Positions 35,721 through 50,700 of a DNA stretch of 64,000 nt are shown one piece after another; position 1 is the stretch's first letter; each line of letters starts with the position of its first letter. Under the pieces are notes generated by a model. That model was not told the DNA's origin and ran no database searches. It saw only the letters and a list, made by a program, of their open reading frames with translations. The translations under genes and the position numbers were made by a program. This DNA is from Serilophus lunatus (Eukaryota > Chordata > Aves > Passeriformes > Eurylaimidae): NCBI GenBank assembly GCA_013399895.1, contig VXBA01006136.1:1-64000 (forward strand), given 5' to 3'.

Positions 35721-38700
35721 CTGCAAAGAAGCGTATGCAAGAAAGAGTCTGCTCAATATCTTCAATCACAAAAGTGAGAAATACCTTGCTTTTCATTTTA
35801 ACTCTTGCTACATCTACATATAAACATTCTTTTCTGGCTCTTTTCAACAATATTAGCAACTCCTACTTTGTTACTACAGGATCCCACAAACTATAGTGTT
35901 ATTTCTTACAAAATAAATGGTTTCACATTTACTCTGCATAGTTTAAAACAACTGTAATGCAGTAACTGAATTACTAATATTAGCAGGATCTCCAAGAAAT
36001 GCAGAGGTTGTCTTTTCATTTACAAGTTCTACTTCAGAACACCCCACCTGTCCTTTAAATATCAGAGGTAAGATCATACCCACAATAGCCATTCAAGGCA
36101 CTATTATTTTTAGATGCAGTAACAAACTAAATTTTTAATTTTTCAGTCAAAATGTCCACACACAAGTCACACAGAAATTTCCACCCATGGCAATTACTTC
36201 ACCTGTAAGGTCTGATGAAGAAAACAGATCTATCACACTGTGAAAAGTTAATCTTCTACTGGGACAAACACTGTCATCCTTCAGGAAAATTCACTGAAGG
36301 TCCAGTAAGGGCCCAGTGCTGGCACATCTAACCACAAAGTGAAATCTGTAATATTTGTATGAATGCAGTTTGTCAATTTGTTCCTCCACAGGTTACGTAT
36401 TGACACTATGAATATTACAGGCTTTAAGAAAATAACCAAATAGTTGTTTTTGTTGCTGCTTTGGGGTTGAGAGGGTTGGTTGGTTTTTTGTAAACAAATA
36501 AATTTTTTTGATGCATATGCATCTCTCTCTTCACACTTGATAGATCTGATCATACACAATCAGTATTTTCAGACAACAATCATCTGTATTTACTCCATAG
36601 TGCACATACTTAGTAGAGTTTACTACTATTAGCTTTCACCTTAGTGGACTAAAAGGAACAAATTTAACTGGACAGACTGTTAAAAAGAAAAATCACAAAA
36701 AATCCCTGTCAATAGTGAGGATGACAATGCATGTAGAAAAAATGCTGTAACATCAGCCCCATGACAGCATGAACTTCAAGAGGTTTGCTTCTCCCTCAAA
36801 ACTTAATCATACTAAACCTCTACATTAAGGGGGTTTTTTTGTGTATTGTTTCTTTTTACCTGTGGTAGTGGTGGTGCTGGTGCCAGGTTCACATCATTTT
36901 GGCATGGAAATTCTCCAACAACAGGGCCTATTTAACATCAAAGTTAAATCAGGACCAAAATGTAATCAATATCTTAAAATGTTTTCTTGTCTAAGACAGT
37001 TATCTATATAAAGCACAGGTTTTCAACTTTGAAGTATTGCCAAATAACATTTTCTCAACATTTTGATTTTATTCTCCATGGCTGTCTTTAGAAATACAGA
37101 AATTAATGCCTGATTTGGCTTGAGAACATGATCTTTTATTCACATGAATAAACATGATCTTTTATTACACAAATTCTTTCATGGTATAACAGAGGACAAA
37201 TATCAGTTTGAAAGAGGAGTATGTAGAGAGAACAATATACCATAATCTCTGTAAGAGCAACCACTACTATTCCAAGCAAATAATAAACCATCCTGGCAAT
37301 ACAGTTATCACACTTTAAGAAGTCTTCTCTAGACAGGAAAAGTTTTAGAGCTACTTCTATTAAGCAATTGCTAGTCATGAAAACTACAGAAAGATGTTTT
37401 AAAGCAAGTCTTCCTTATTCAGCTGCAGAGTTATATTTTCTACAGTACCATAAAAATCAATCCTTTTGAGGATGGAAAGAGCTTTGTGCTATCTGCTTCT
37501 CTCCTTGCACTAGACAAGCCTTTAATATTCTTGATTTTTATGTTGGAATTTAAGTGCAGTATAAACTGGTGAAAAATCTGCACAAAACAACTTAGAAGTT
37601 TTTCCTCTCTGTTTATTTGTATTAACCAGAATCACTTTTTACCTTTTCCTTCCTGAATTCTTAAATTGAACAATACAGTTTGCAACATACAGCTAACCTA
37701 TATTATTTCAAAATAAACTCTAAATAAACATTGACCGTCTGAAATTTAAATACAAGATTTGATACTCTCAGAAGTTTTGGCTTTTGTTTGTTTCAGGGTT
37801 TGTTTACCCCTTTGAGGGTGCTTGAATAATATTGTGGACATTCATTGCTTTTCAGAAAAAAAAACAAACCTACATTGGACAAATAACTGCAAATTTTAAT
37901 TTTGGGTTGTTTTTTTGGCTATTTCAGAATACACTGTTTTAATATCAGTACACTTCAGAACGGCTGACAATTGGTCACAATCAACCAGAAAGTTTGAAGC
38001 ACCCACATGAAGAAAACCTATAAAAAATAAATACTTTTGTCTCTGAAAGGCAAAATCTGTAATGCTTATAGTGCATTTGTATCATATAACATGGCTATCT
38101 CTAGCCATGCCTTGCCTGAACAGGAATTGATTAAATACTATATTCAGCACAATACTTACAGGAATCCATTTCCCTTGCAAGGACATGTACTGATACCTTG
38201 TGTCTTCTGGGAGCATCTATTGCCAACAGCACCTACAGTAAAAAACATCCAGTCCTTCAGAGAAGTATCTTTTAGACACTATAGAACAGCAAAAAGGAGG
38301 AGAGTGCTTGGATTTTAATTTAAGCTTTAAAATGAAGGATGAATTTGGGGATGTCCCTTCAAAAACTATTAAAAATCATCCATACAGTACTTGGAATCAT
38401 TTTACAATGGAGTTAAGAAACATATATTGTTTGGAACTCAGAAAAACTGTTAAGTAATAGAAATTCAGCCATTAACTATCATAGTATCAGGAATTCAACC
38501 TGAAATCTCTGCAGAATTTTCAATCCCTACAGGCCTTCTGGAAGCACATAACCCTGAAGACAATTAAACTCATCAGGACTAGCTCACCAATCTAGCTGGT
38601 TATTTCTGCTCTGGAATGCTGGAAATTCATGTATTGAGCATTGCTGTGGGCAAAACAGTACAGATTCCTACAAAGCAGACCACGCATACCCTTTCAAGTC

Positions 38701-41700
38701 ATCATTTTTTAAACAATAGGTACTACGATTCCATTTATTAAGTTTGTATTTGCTGCTTATCTTCACCCCTGTTATCATACTATTAAAAAAACCAAAACCA
38801 AACAACTCACCCAAAGATGTTCACTGTGCCATGTAAATAATAACCAGTTTTAAGTAAGAAGACTAAGTCTCACAGAAATAGCAACATTAAAAATACCTTG
38901 GACAGTGAAAAGGATCATGCACAGTACAAAACAGAAACCATTTTGAAAGACATTACCTCTCCCTGCCCAAGAGAGGAAAAGAAGAACACAGACACACATA
39001 CACCCATGCTTCTTCATGGGAAGAAATTTTTCCATCCAATAATAAATTCCAAAGACATTAAACTGAACTTATTTTCAAAAGTACTCCCTGTCTGCTCTGT
39101 AAGTAATAAAACACTATGAACACATTCCAATATAGTGAAGCATCATCACCTATGATATATTACGAAACAGAAAGAATTACACCTGATTTTTTTATTGGGG
39201 GGGGGGGGGGGGGGGGNGTTTGGTGTGGGGGGGGGGGGGGGGGGGGGGGAATGACATGGACAGGACAGGGACAGATGCCCCCCCCAGTATTTCAATTATA
39301 TTAGGGATCTCTTCAGCAACTGCATGACAAGCTACAATGTACAATTACTGCATCATTGTTGTTCCTTTGCACTCCCTAAAGAAAAAAATCCACTGATTTG
39401 CAGTGAAAAAAACTTTTAAAATATGTGTCATTCACAATTCATGCCCACAAAATAGGCTGAATCATTTACTGGTTGAAGAAAAAAAAAACCAAAAAACCAA
39501 ATGCATGCTTTTGGCCAGGCTTGGTCATAAAGCAGCACATTTTACATCCATAAAGAAAGGATAAATGGAACAAGAGTAAGAGTTGGCAAAAAAACCCAGA
39601 AAAACCACAACAAAATCAAATCCTTCTGCACAATTTTTACAGTTGCCATTAAACCAAGTAACATTCAGGAAATAAAATTAAGATATCTCCATCAATTGCA
39701 TCATCTACCTAAACCAGGTGTCAGTACATCATTTCATAATTTGCACAAATAAGATTTTTGCTGTGCCTACAGCTTTTTCCAAGTACCATTTTAACTACAT
39801 GACTAACTTACCTTGTAGAATTGTATAATGTCATCCTTGGTCAGGGTCTTTAGATAAGCCACTTCAATGTTATCTGCACAACAATAGGAAAAATTAGAAT
39901 AAGCCTGCAGATCACAGTTGGTTATTAGCACAGTACTTATTCAAAGCATATTTCTTTCAAATTCAGATGCTGTAATTGACTGTAAATGATATGCTTTTCA
40001 TTGTTATCTTTCAAGTTAATACTTGCTTCACTAAAAGTGTCACTGGAACCTTGGCAGAAAATTATACTTCAGTAAGTCTGATTAGACTTCCTAAAAAATG
40101 CATGTTTGAAGGATACTGATTGCACTGTAGGATATTCAGTAGCTAAAATAGATATGCCTACTTTTGTGTATTATCTTCGAATCAATGTAACACATTTCTA
40201 ATGCAGATGACTTTTATTCACAGTTAGGAAACAGGATGGTGGGATGTTCTTTGGTAGAATCTACTTTTAAATACATGTAAGGAATGGTGCCTACATCATA
40301 CCTGTTAAGTAGTAATCACCATTAAGAGATCTGGAGACAACGTGTCTCAGTTGCTACATTACTTCATATAAATTAAATGGTCAAGAACTAATCATCTAAC
40401 ACCAGTGTTGCATAAGCAGAAATGTTTTTTTTTTCTTGTAGGCATGCTTGCTTTTTTTTAGGGTTAGCAGGAAGATCAAGGAAGAAATGCGTGCAAGAGA
40501 ACAAACAAGCAGATAACAAGTCTGTAAGGCAAGCTGTAATTAATAAGAAATTCTATGGAAAGGAAATTAAAAAAACCCAACAATACAGTTTGGAAAGTTT
40601 GATAACATTTGGGAAACAACATCAAAAGTAGTAATAACAAAACTGCAAAAATGTGGAGAAAAAAACCCCTCTTCCCTAAGCTGGAATATGAATTTCTGAT
40701 TTTGACAATTCTAGTTGTATTACAACCATTAATGATATAAAATTGCTAGTATGCAGAGGTGAATTAAAGACATAAAAGTCAAGGGAAATAGTAAGGTCAG
40801 TGGGATTTAGATATTAAATATATGGGTACACTTAGCAGTAAGGATAATACTGATCCAAGCCAAGAATGGTAAAAACAAAATCACTTAAGGGAGAGGAAAA
40901 TCAAACTTTCTCACCAGACAGAAAAGAATTACTTGATAGGGTAAGATTCTATGCTACTCCTCATGCTCAGGCATGAAACCTTGTCAGTAGCTCTCAGTCT
41001 CTCTAGACCAAGCTGGGTCACAAGTCAAAATTCTTCATTACTAGAACATTTCAGTGAGTCATTGTCAAGCAAAATGCCCATATTTGCTATTGTGAAACGC
41101 CAATACAGTGCAAGCAACGCAGAAGTCACAGAATGAGTTTTATGGAGGAAGCATATTATGCATGAAGACAGAAAATTACAGCAGTGAATAAGATTTGAGC
41201 CATGAAAATGTGAGAAAATGCTGACTGTACCTAAACTGATTTTTTTTCTTAATGCTAGAAACTGTAATACTAATGTATCTCAGTGTTTGGGCATAAAAAT
41301 CTTTTAAGCAAAAGAAAAGGAAAAATGGAACCTAAGTGTTATGTAGGATCACACTGTAAATAACTGTCACTTCACCTTCAGTAATAACACTAATTCGGTC
41401 TTCTACAATCTTAAAATATTCAAAGTATCATGGATTAAAAATCAAAAAAAATTAATGTTTCTTCAAATCTAGTCTAAGCTGAGACAGGTTGCATGCTAAT
41501 TAAGCTACCTGCTGTTGCCTCTGCCATCACTCACTCAAAAGAACTGCACCATGGGAAGAGGAACAGGGTACGTATGAATGCGTGTACCATCAGGAATGTC
41601 AGAGTGTATTGAATGCATCTGTCAAGTATATATTAAATTATGTATAGGTTATGTAAATGTTTAAATTGTTCACAAATGAACATGACACTCAACAGTCACA

Positions 41701-44700
41701 AGTGTAGCCAAACTGCAGCATTCAGTTTCAAAGGAATGATCATTTGCCTTACCTCTGTCAAAGTTGTACTGCTGGGAAATGATTTCTCCCCAGTATTTCG
41801 CACATTCTGCAGACAGCTTCTTTGGTTTGTCTAGACGACGAATTGCTAGAGCTTGGATATGTTTCTGGAAGGCCTCTTCTGTCATATCTTCTATGCATTT
41901 CTCCATGGTTTTTAAGAACGCTTCAACTCTGCTTTCTAAATAGTGTGGGGGCTTTTCAGACTGGATAATGAATCGCAGTCCTTGTATGCCGTTAGCCCGA
42001 CGGGGACCACTAAACACAATGTAACCTTGGCAAAACAAGAACAGACACAAATCAAAAGATGTCCCGTGCTGCAGCATTAAGTTTGCCAAACATGGCCTGT
42101 TTGACAAGATTGCAATGTTACACTAACTTAATTCTATATTATAAATAAAATAATGCAGGTTTTCAAAATATGCCATTGTGAGGTTTTTTTAAACTTTTTA
42201 TTTCACTGAGGTAAATATCAGTTCAGGGGAGAGGCAAGGAGGAGATGAGGCAGACCAAGACAAAATAAACCCAATTCTGTCACCAGGATTATGTTTCCAG
42301 AATTTAAGCTGCACTCTACTGCTTCACTAGACTCAACATTAGAAACTACTTTTTCATAATGCCTAATCTGAATTCTCTTTGCTGCAATGTAAAAGCATTA
42401 CTTCTCATCAATTAGATAAAAATAACGTACTACTCCCTTTTTGTTGCAGCGTTTGCTAATCTGGACAACTAAGCTCTTCCTTAGTGTTCTTCCCTTCTTT
42501 TAATAACAAATATGCCACATTTCTTTTAAGTGTTGTTTTATAGCTTTTTCATAGCTTCCTGATGCTCATGTCAAAACTGGATACAGCATTTCAAAGTTCC
42601 TATCTGAACAATTCAGGAGTATTATTGTGAGTGCACCTCAAAAGCTTCCATTTATATATCCTAACATTTTACACAGCAGCACGACACTCTGATTTCTGAT
42701 GCCCTACCTCTGATCCACTACATCCTTCAGAGTTTTCTACAAAACTGCTGCCTAGCCAGTTGCTTCCTAGCTTGTATCTGTGTCACTGGTTGTTCCTGCC
42801 AAACTGTTCCTAACAAACTGCATCTTATCTTCATTCAAGTCATGTTTCCAAAATGTCAAACTAATTTTAAATTCTAATTCTATCTTCCCACACACTTGCA
42901 GCTTCTCCCAACTTAGTATTATCTGAAGATTCAGTATGTATTCTCACTCTTCTATCATCTAGTTGTGATGAAAACAGCAAATAACATCGGATCACAATGG
43001 AGCTCTGTACAACACCACTTTTGAAATGAACTCTTCTCCTCTATTCTCCAGTTATGACTTTCTGAAGTCCTGCATCCAAATGTGTAGCACTTCCACCGAG
43101 GCACTCTGCTAACAGTCTCTCAGTTACCGTCTATGAATCCAGAACTAGTGTGATACCTTCTTCCATATTTTCTGGGAATTAAACTGACTGATCTATAATT
43201 TCTTTGTTCTTCTCTTTCATTTTTTTAAAGGAAACATGCAGCACTACTCCCATGTTTATTTTTTCCAATACCTCACCTATCATCATCAATATAAGACTTC
43301 TAATTCCAGGATTTCATCATTTCACTCCTTATAACAAATGTAGAGTTCATTACACCTAACTCTTTATAATTTAGTTTACTTGATTCATCTGTTACTTTCC
43401 TGTTCAAAGGTAAGCCTTGGACTTTGACCACCAGTACTTATTTTGGAAATCATCTGGTCACAGTCAAAAAACATTTTAAGAGAAAACTAACAAAGCTATC
43501 CTAAAACACTTTGATTTTTTTCCACCATTGCCAATTTTCCTCTTTCATTTTCTCATACTGCTAAAGCATTTATTGAAAGAATTAGTTTTCTTCTTCTAGT
43601 GTTTAGCAAACTGCTAACTCCTTTTCCTCTAAGCTTTCTTGGAGATTTTATTGAATTTTGCTGGTATTTCTACTGTCTTTCTTCTGTAGTTATGCAGTGC
43701 TGGACACACATAGCTCTTCTTCCCCATCTCCTCCTTACCTGCTACTTGCAAATTTATAAAAAACCTGCCACCACTGCATTTAAAAAAACCTGTTAACCCA
43801 GATTTTATACCATTTTCAGCAGATGCACAGATAGGTAAAATTCCTATGATGAATACTGTATGGCTGATTCTGCTAGTTGCACACGGGAAGTCTAATCTTG
43901 CCTGACATCCTGGTTCACAGTCATTACACAGAGACATCTCCCTGCTTCTTTAACTCTGGAAAACCTATATTCCTCCTCATCAGCATTTCAATCATGTGAA
44001 CTGTCATGGAAAGTCTCTCTGTTACTCATTTTGGAATAACCTTACCAATTCCGTTTTACTATCTGTACTTACAATGAACAGCTGCGTTCTTAAAAAGCCA
44101 GAAATGTATTTATATCTTCACCAGCATGATAGCTCACAGCAGTATTCTTAAGATAGGGCTTAGATTTTAACAGCTGGACTTGAGGATCTTAGAGGTCTTT
44201 TCCAACCTAAACTATTCTATGACTCTATGAATCAAGTGCACCTGTAAGTAAGATCACAAATAGAAGAGATCAAACTACTACTGATTCTTAAGATCTAGAA
44301 ATTTAGGAAACTGATCCAATCTCCTTCTGGTAAAAAGTTCTAATATGAAGTTTTCTGTACGGTGATTGAACATTTTTACAGTTGGTTTTAGCTTTTTCAG
44401 ACTTACCTTAAAAATTATGCGTGCTTGTTCTCATTTTAGACTCTGTGCACGGTAACATTTCTTTGAGTCACCAGCAGTTCAGACAATTCACATTTACCAA
44501 GTGCCCTTTAAATGCCATTCACTAAGCTGGGAAAGAACAGCTCATCACTTCTCATGTGAGTGTGTGAGTCTGCACCCATGTGTGTGTATAGACACATAAA
44601 CATCATGGGAGAACCCACCTAATTGCTCCTTGGTGCGCAGGGTATTGAAGCATGGTTCTGAGATAATCTGACAGAAGAGCTCCAAAAACATATTCTCAGA

Positions 44701-47700
44701 AGTGCTCTGCATGTCTGTCTGGTAATAGATTTCAATGCCACAGTTGTTATGAACTTCATTTCTCTGTTGATATACAAACCAACCTCCTAAAAGACAAAGT
44801 TAAAGCATTTCAGTTCATAAAAATACACCTTTTTATTGTCCACAGTTAAAACAATAATGGTCTATCTCTTGTGGAATGGGATTATAATAAATGGTTTAGG
44901 ACTGTTAAAGCAGAATTTCTACTAACAGAACACTTTTCATGAAACAAGAAAAGAATGTATTGTCTTAACACCTTAAAATATTGCAGCTTGAGCCTATCAG
45001 CGACTAAATGGAAACTGGCTGCTTCTCCTCAAGCAAGTATTTTCAGAACTGGAGTGAAATTCTGTATTTCCTCTACTGTGTGAAGAGTTTCTAAAGACAA
45101 TCTGTCAAAAACTATTATGAACATTAAAAATAATTCTGCATTTAATACCAGTAACTTGTTGGAAAGAATGCTATGAGTTTCCACAGACAGATGACCAGCT
45201 GCGCCTAATTTGCTTTGGCTCTATAGCTACATATGTCATCACTCCCAGCAATACCTTGCACCTCTTTTCTTATATATGTGACTTTTTTCGCTATAGAGTT
45301 AAAATCATACAAACATTATGAGATCAAAAGAATTTATACTATAAAAAAATTTAAGAGCTTTTAGTTTTCTCAAAATAGTAAGAGTCGTTTAGAAGAGTCC
45401 TTCTGAATGGTCTGCTGTTGAATGGCCAATTGTTACTCAAAAATCCTCAAAGAATGGTGTTTATTCAAATCTGTCTACTTAGTGTAGCAGAGAGTGAGAC
45501 AGGGCTCTTACTTCCATAAATCATAATGAGTGAATTAGGACTGAATTATAGAAGGCCTTGTATTGGAATGGAACTTAAAGATCTAGTTCCAACTCCCATG
45601 AAATCCAATTTACATACAAAAATTAAAAATTAAATCAAATTAATTTTCAAGTATAACAGAAAGATCATGTATTAATGTATAATATTATTAAAAAAACCAC
45701 ACCCTCATTATATTTTTGAATTTTAAGTTCAAAACAATTTGAAGTAAGTCTGATTTCAAAACATACTCCTAGCTACAGAGTAATATACGTTTTAAAACAT
45801 CATTAGCAAGGAGAATCTCAATTTAAAGCATGCTAAAATATAAAACATTAATCATTTAACTTACTGTCAGGAAGTTGAACTTCTCTGTATCGCACCAGCT
45901 GACTGGGAAGGAGTGGCTTTGTATGAGCATGCTCAATGAGAGTGTCCTCAACCATTTGCATAATGCCTAATGCAGCCTGGAAAAGAAAATGTAAGAGGAT
46001 TTTTTGTGATCATTAGTTAATTCTGTACCTGACAGCAGGGTAAGACTTCCAACTACTGATGGTGCTGTGAGAGAAGAGAAAAAAATCAGGAATAGAAAAT
46101 AGGGGTATTGTAATTTAATACAAATACAGTAGAAGTTAAGTAGATGAGAAACAGTGAGAGCTTGAGGGAAAAGTTATTTTCTGTGTTTTCTGTAAGTTTA
46201 ACTCGTCTATATGTTTAATTACTTCTACTCCTCCCCAGTGCTTCTGAAATTAAAGCTAAATGGGCTTTTTTGTCCCCTTTCCCTTTACCACTTTGATGTG
46301 CTCCACTTTCAAAGTTGAAAATGAGATACCCAAAATTTATGTTTGCAAAGCAAATGACATCTTAGTAGATGAAATTTTGAATTTAACCATTAATTTTTTT
46401 TATTAAAGATCCATTCCACTGACTCACCGCCCACATACTTTCTTTTATTTGATGGAATACAGTAATAATTTAAAAAAAAGATAAAAAGGAAACAAAAAAA
46501 TTAAAAATCATTAGTTTCATTCAGGTATTTAACTTCAGTAGTTTTACCTGTTAAGGATTATGTATTCTTGTAGCCTGTACACTGGAAATTACAGTAACCT
46601 GCTACAAAGCAGTTTTAGCTGAAAGCTAAAATCTGTTTGCATTGTCAGAATCTCACAACACCAGTGATTTTATCAAAAGCATGCAAAAGGTCTGAACACT
46701 TAATAAACATACACCCCCCAAAACTCCCATCCAATATCAAAAAAAGACCGAGGTCTGAAAAACGCAGTTTGAAAGGTTAGAGGAAAAATACCATACATTC
46801 TTTCAAACAAGTCACCATATTAAAATATTGACAAGATTGTTCTGAACAGTATTACTTTACTATTCATCTACTTGCAGCAAATAAATAAACAGAACTGTTA
46901 AAAACCAAGTATCAGAATGCAATTAATTAAAGAAAAACGGGAATTTAAGGCAGCTAGGTAGGTATAATTTTTCAAGTCCAGAATCACTAAAAACTTTTTC
47001 ACCGTTGAAAGGTGTAATTTTTGATTTAATTTTAATTGGAAAAACTTCTCGAGATTCAGGTTAAAATTTCTGGGCTTTGTCAGTGACAAAGACATCATGG
47101 GTACTGAAGGACCGAGTTTTGCTAAGTGCATCTATTGAGGGAGGTTTGCAGATCATTTCTAGACACCACACAGCTATGGGTGTACAAGGACACCCTTCTC
47201 AATTCTCTAGCTGCAGGACTCTTCAAATAGCCACCCACTATGCCAACTGAAGAATGCATTTCTCTGATATAACAGCATTATCATGGAAATCTAAAAAAAA
47301 TAAGTTCAGAAGAAATTGACTTTCACACACAAATGTGTAAGAAAAAAGGAAGGGAAAAGAGACTATTTTTAAATTTCTGTGAAGAACATTCTATAGTAAT
47401 TTTTTAAAAAAGTATTTTGGAGACATATTTGAAACAGGAAGATTTCAACATTCTTCTCCATACATTCAGCAGTCATTAGCAATGTTTATAACACCAGCTA
47501 CTAGTAAATTATCCCAGAATTGTTGTAGCATAGAAATACTGCAAACAAGCTTTATGAAAAAAGAATGCAAAAATATACAAGAAAAATATTACATTTTGTA
47601 TTGGTACATATACTTAAATACATGGCTAGATTTCATATGCAAATACCAACTCTTACTATTTTAATGGAAAACAAACTAACATTTTCTGACTTCTGCTTCG

Positions 47701-50700
47701 CAATTGAGAGCTGATACTTGTTTTTTTCATAGCCCACCATTAATGTTTAGCTATGTGTGACGTACTTAATTTGGAAGTTTAATGGATTCTTAAATCTTTG
47801 CTAGTTAGTCTGAAAGTTTTAAACAGAAAAAAGCACGATCTGCAGCACAATGTTCCTTTTGCAGCTTGATCACAGTACTTCCATGTAACACAGACTTTCA
47901 AATACTTAGTTGGTTTTTATTCACTTTCCTAGAGCAATGTAATGGTAACACTTAGCCTAATAAACCTAAAGTGAAAAAAATGACACTCTGATACTCTCAT
48001 AAAGATAAAAAAAGTACAAAGTTAAATTATGAAATCACGTTTGGCAAAACATCTTTTCAGATCCGAGAAGATTAAACGAGTCTTCCATTTTTACGCTGCC
48101 TTTAAATAAGAACTATTTTATTAAAGGAAGTATCACACCAACCTGTTTTGTTATATTGCCATGGAGAAGAGCTTCAATGTGTAACCGTGACAACAGCTGT
48201 GCTATAAAGGCCTTGAGACGGGGAAGGGTGACATCTAGAATAGATATTTGGACAGTTAAATCACGCACATGTATTTTTAAATTAACAATACCCAACTCAT
48301 CTTTACACACAGTGCATTTCTTAGAGGAGGAGAAACTCATAATCATGAAAAAGTAAATTTCTCCTTACAAAGGCAACATTGGGATGCTTCCAGGCCTACA
48401 TAGCAGCACTCATCATATAGTTTATTTCTCTTTAGAATTCACACGCTGTCTGACCCAGGTTCCAAAAAAAAAAAAAAAACACCTTCTTACCAATTATGCT
48501 GAACAAACACTCATTCTCCAGGAAAAAACAGTTGCAATCATTCAGGTGGTGTTCCAAGGAAAAGCCTTAGTTATTAACTAAAGATGTAGCTTGTACTTTG
48601 TAACACCCAAGTAACACACTGCATTTACCATCTAGACTATCTAAAAAAAGATCAACTGGAATACACTGTTTTGATAGAATCTTTGCAACAAAAAATACAC
48701 CAGAAAAATATTTTTGAAACATATCCCAGAGTACATATAAACACCACATACACATTCTATGCTAGCCCATCCTTGGCACAGCAGTTATCATAGATAATGC
48801 AAAGTATAGCTTAACATAAAGAATCAATGGAATATAAAAGAAAGGATGGTTGAGTGGATGAGGTTCACAGACAAGCATTCAAAATAAATACAAAAGCCAG
48901 ATATTCTTCTTGAAAAGAATGTCTTGGTGTATTCCAAGAAGATATTACAAGACATTCCACAAACTCTGGCAATAATAGCCTTTTGTTACAACACAGTAAA
49001 ATACATGTAGGGTAAAGCTCTTCAGCTGTTACTACTACCACAGATAGAATCATCACAGAATGGTTGGGGTTGGAAAGCACCTTAAAGATCACGTAGTTCT
49101 AATGCCCCTGCCATGGGCAGGGACACCTTCCACTAGACCTGGCTGCTCAAAGCCCCACTCCACCTGGGCTTTAAAATCAATTAAATCTCTTAATTTGAAA
49201 CATTTTCCTCAATCAAATACACTGAGACGCCTGCTCTTTGTTAAGATCCGCAATGTTCTTTATTCTTGTCATTATCAACAGAAATTACATCTTTTTTCTT
49301 TATTAGCTACAGTTTTTTATTATCTACATAAATATAAGTTAGGTTTTCCTGATAATGGAAAAAACAAAATTGTTTGCACATCAGGAAGTACAATGCAGAT
49401 ACACTCCAACATGTCTGCAAGATGTCAACTACAGCCAAATTGTTTTATCCACGTTTAAGCAGTGGATCCAGTGACCCAGGCTCATACCCACAAAGCTGCT
49501 TGAGTTTTGCCTGAACTTTTACCTGCAAATTTTGCAATTTGAGGCCTTTTGGCCTGAACTACTATGCTTTCTTGAAGCTGATGGACAAATGTAGCAAGAC
49601 CAGCATCAGCTCAGGTTTGGCACTGCAAGGGCTTCAGTTGAATAGTGAGCAGAGATCAAAACAGGCACCCTCTTTAGTTTAGTAATAAGACATTTTCCAT
49701 AAGAAAAAAAGAAAAAAGTTTAAAAGCGGCAGAACATTACCATCTAGAGCTTCTTTTAATTCATCTTTGGTCCAAGCAACTTCTGTCATCAGGAGTCGGA
49801 GATAATACATCGCATGCTGGTGAGGCTGTTCAGCCCTGAAGTTGTTAAGTGATCTCATGTACTAAATCAAAATAATTAAACTCAAGTCAGAAATTTAGAA
49901 ATAGAGTTCTAAACATGAAATACTAACTCACTCTCAACTTCGTGTATCATCAAAAAGACACATTTCAGACATCAAGAACATGTCATACCTGCTAGACCTG
50001 TTAAAAAATCGTGTTAAGTGACAGTAATAATATGAGCCTCTGAGCCTTTGCATTAAGCAGCAACGATTAAGGTGGTTGAAATAAGCACGAAATCGAACTT
50101 TTTCATAAAAATGACTGGAAATTAAATTACTGCAGTTAGATCTAAATAAGTATTTAGATCAAGTTGCTCTACCCAGGAAATACACATTCGATAATGACCG
50201 AAACAGGGGTGGAAGAATACTGCTAACAGAAAAAATACTTTTCTCCCAATTGCTTCCTTCATCTGACTTGGTTAGACAAGAGTATGTGGAGAATTCTTCA
50301 CATGGATAAAGGAGGTATGAGAACAATTAGTGAGCTTCTCCAGAACAACTCCTTTCTAATCCAGCTGTACCTTTACAAAAGAAGCAAAACGTTTTTCCTC
50401 TATCACAGGAACTGGAAAGAGCCAACTAAGAGTTCTGGCAGGGCTGGAGGCATTTCCAGTATAGGACAAAAGTAAGTAATTTCAGAGCACGAGTGACAAA
50501 CAGTAAGGCTGAAGTGGCTGAGGGTTTTAACCTCCTGTCTGTCAAACAGACGCCAAAAGCTGGTATCCTCCTTATCTCTTTGGTGTACAAATGAGGGAAG
50601 AAAACTCCTATCTGCTCATCTGACTGGAGTTCTAGAAGTCAGCATGTATGAACTAGCTTTGCACCAAAGGATCTTGGCCAAGGGTCCAAAACACTTCTAG

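Noticed and set aside
41670..42107. 145-codon minus-strand frame taken as a separate gene
   Set aside because: Only 42025-41753 is IDE exon 21; the ends are intron read-through past clear splice sites.
45543..45600. Additional CR1 copy
   Set aside because: Resemblance to the CR1 3' core is weak and lacks the terminal 8-bp tail; noted only within the intron entry.
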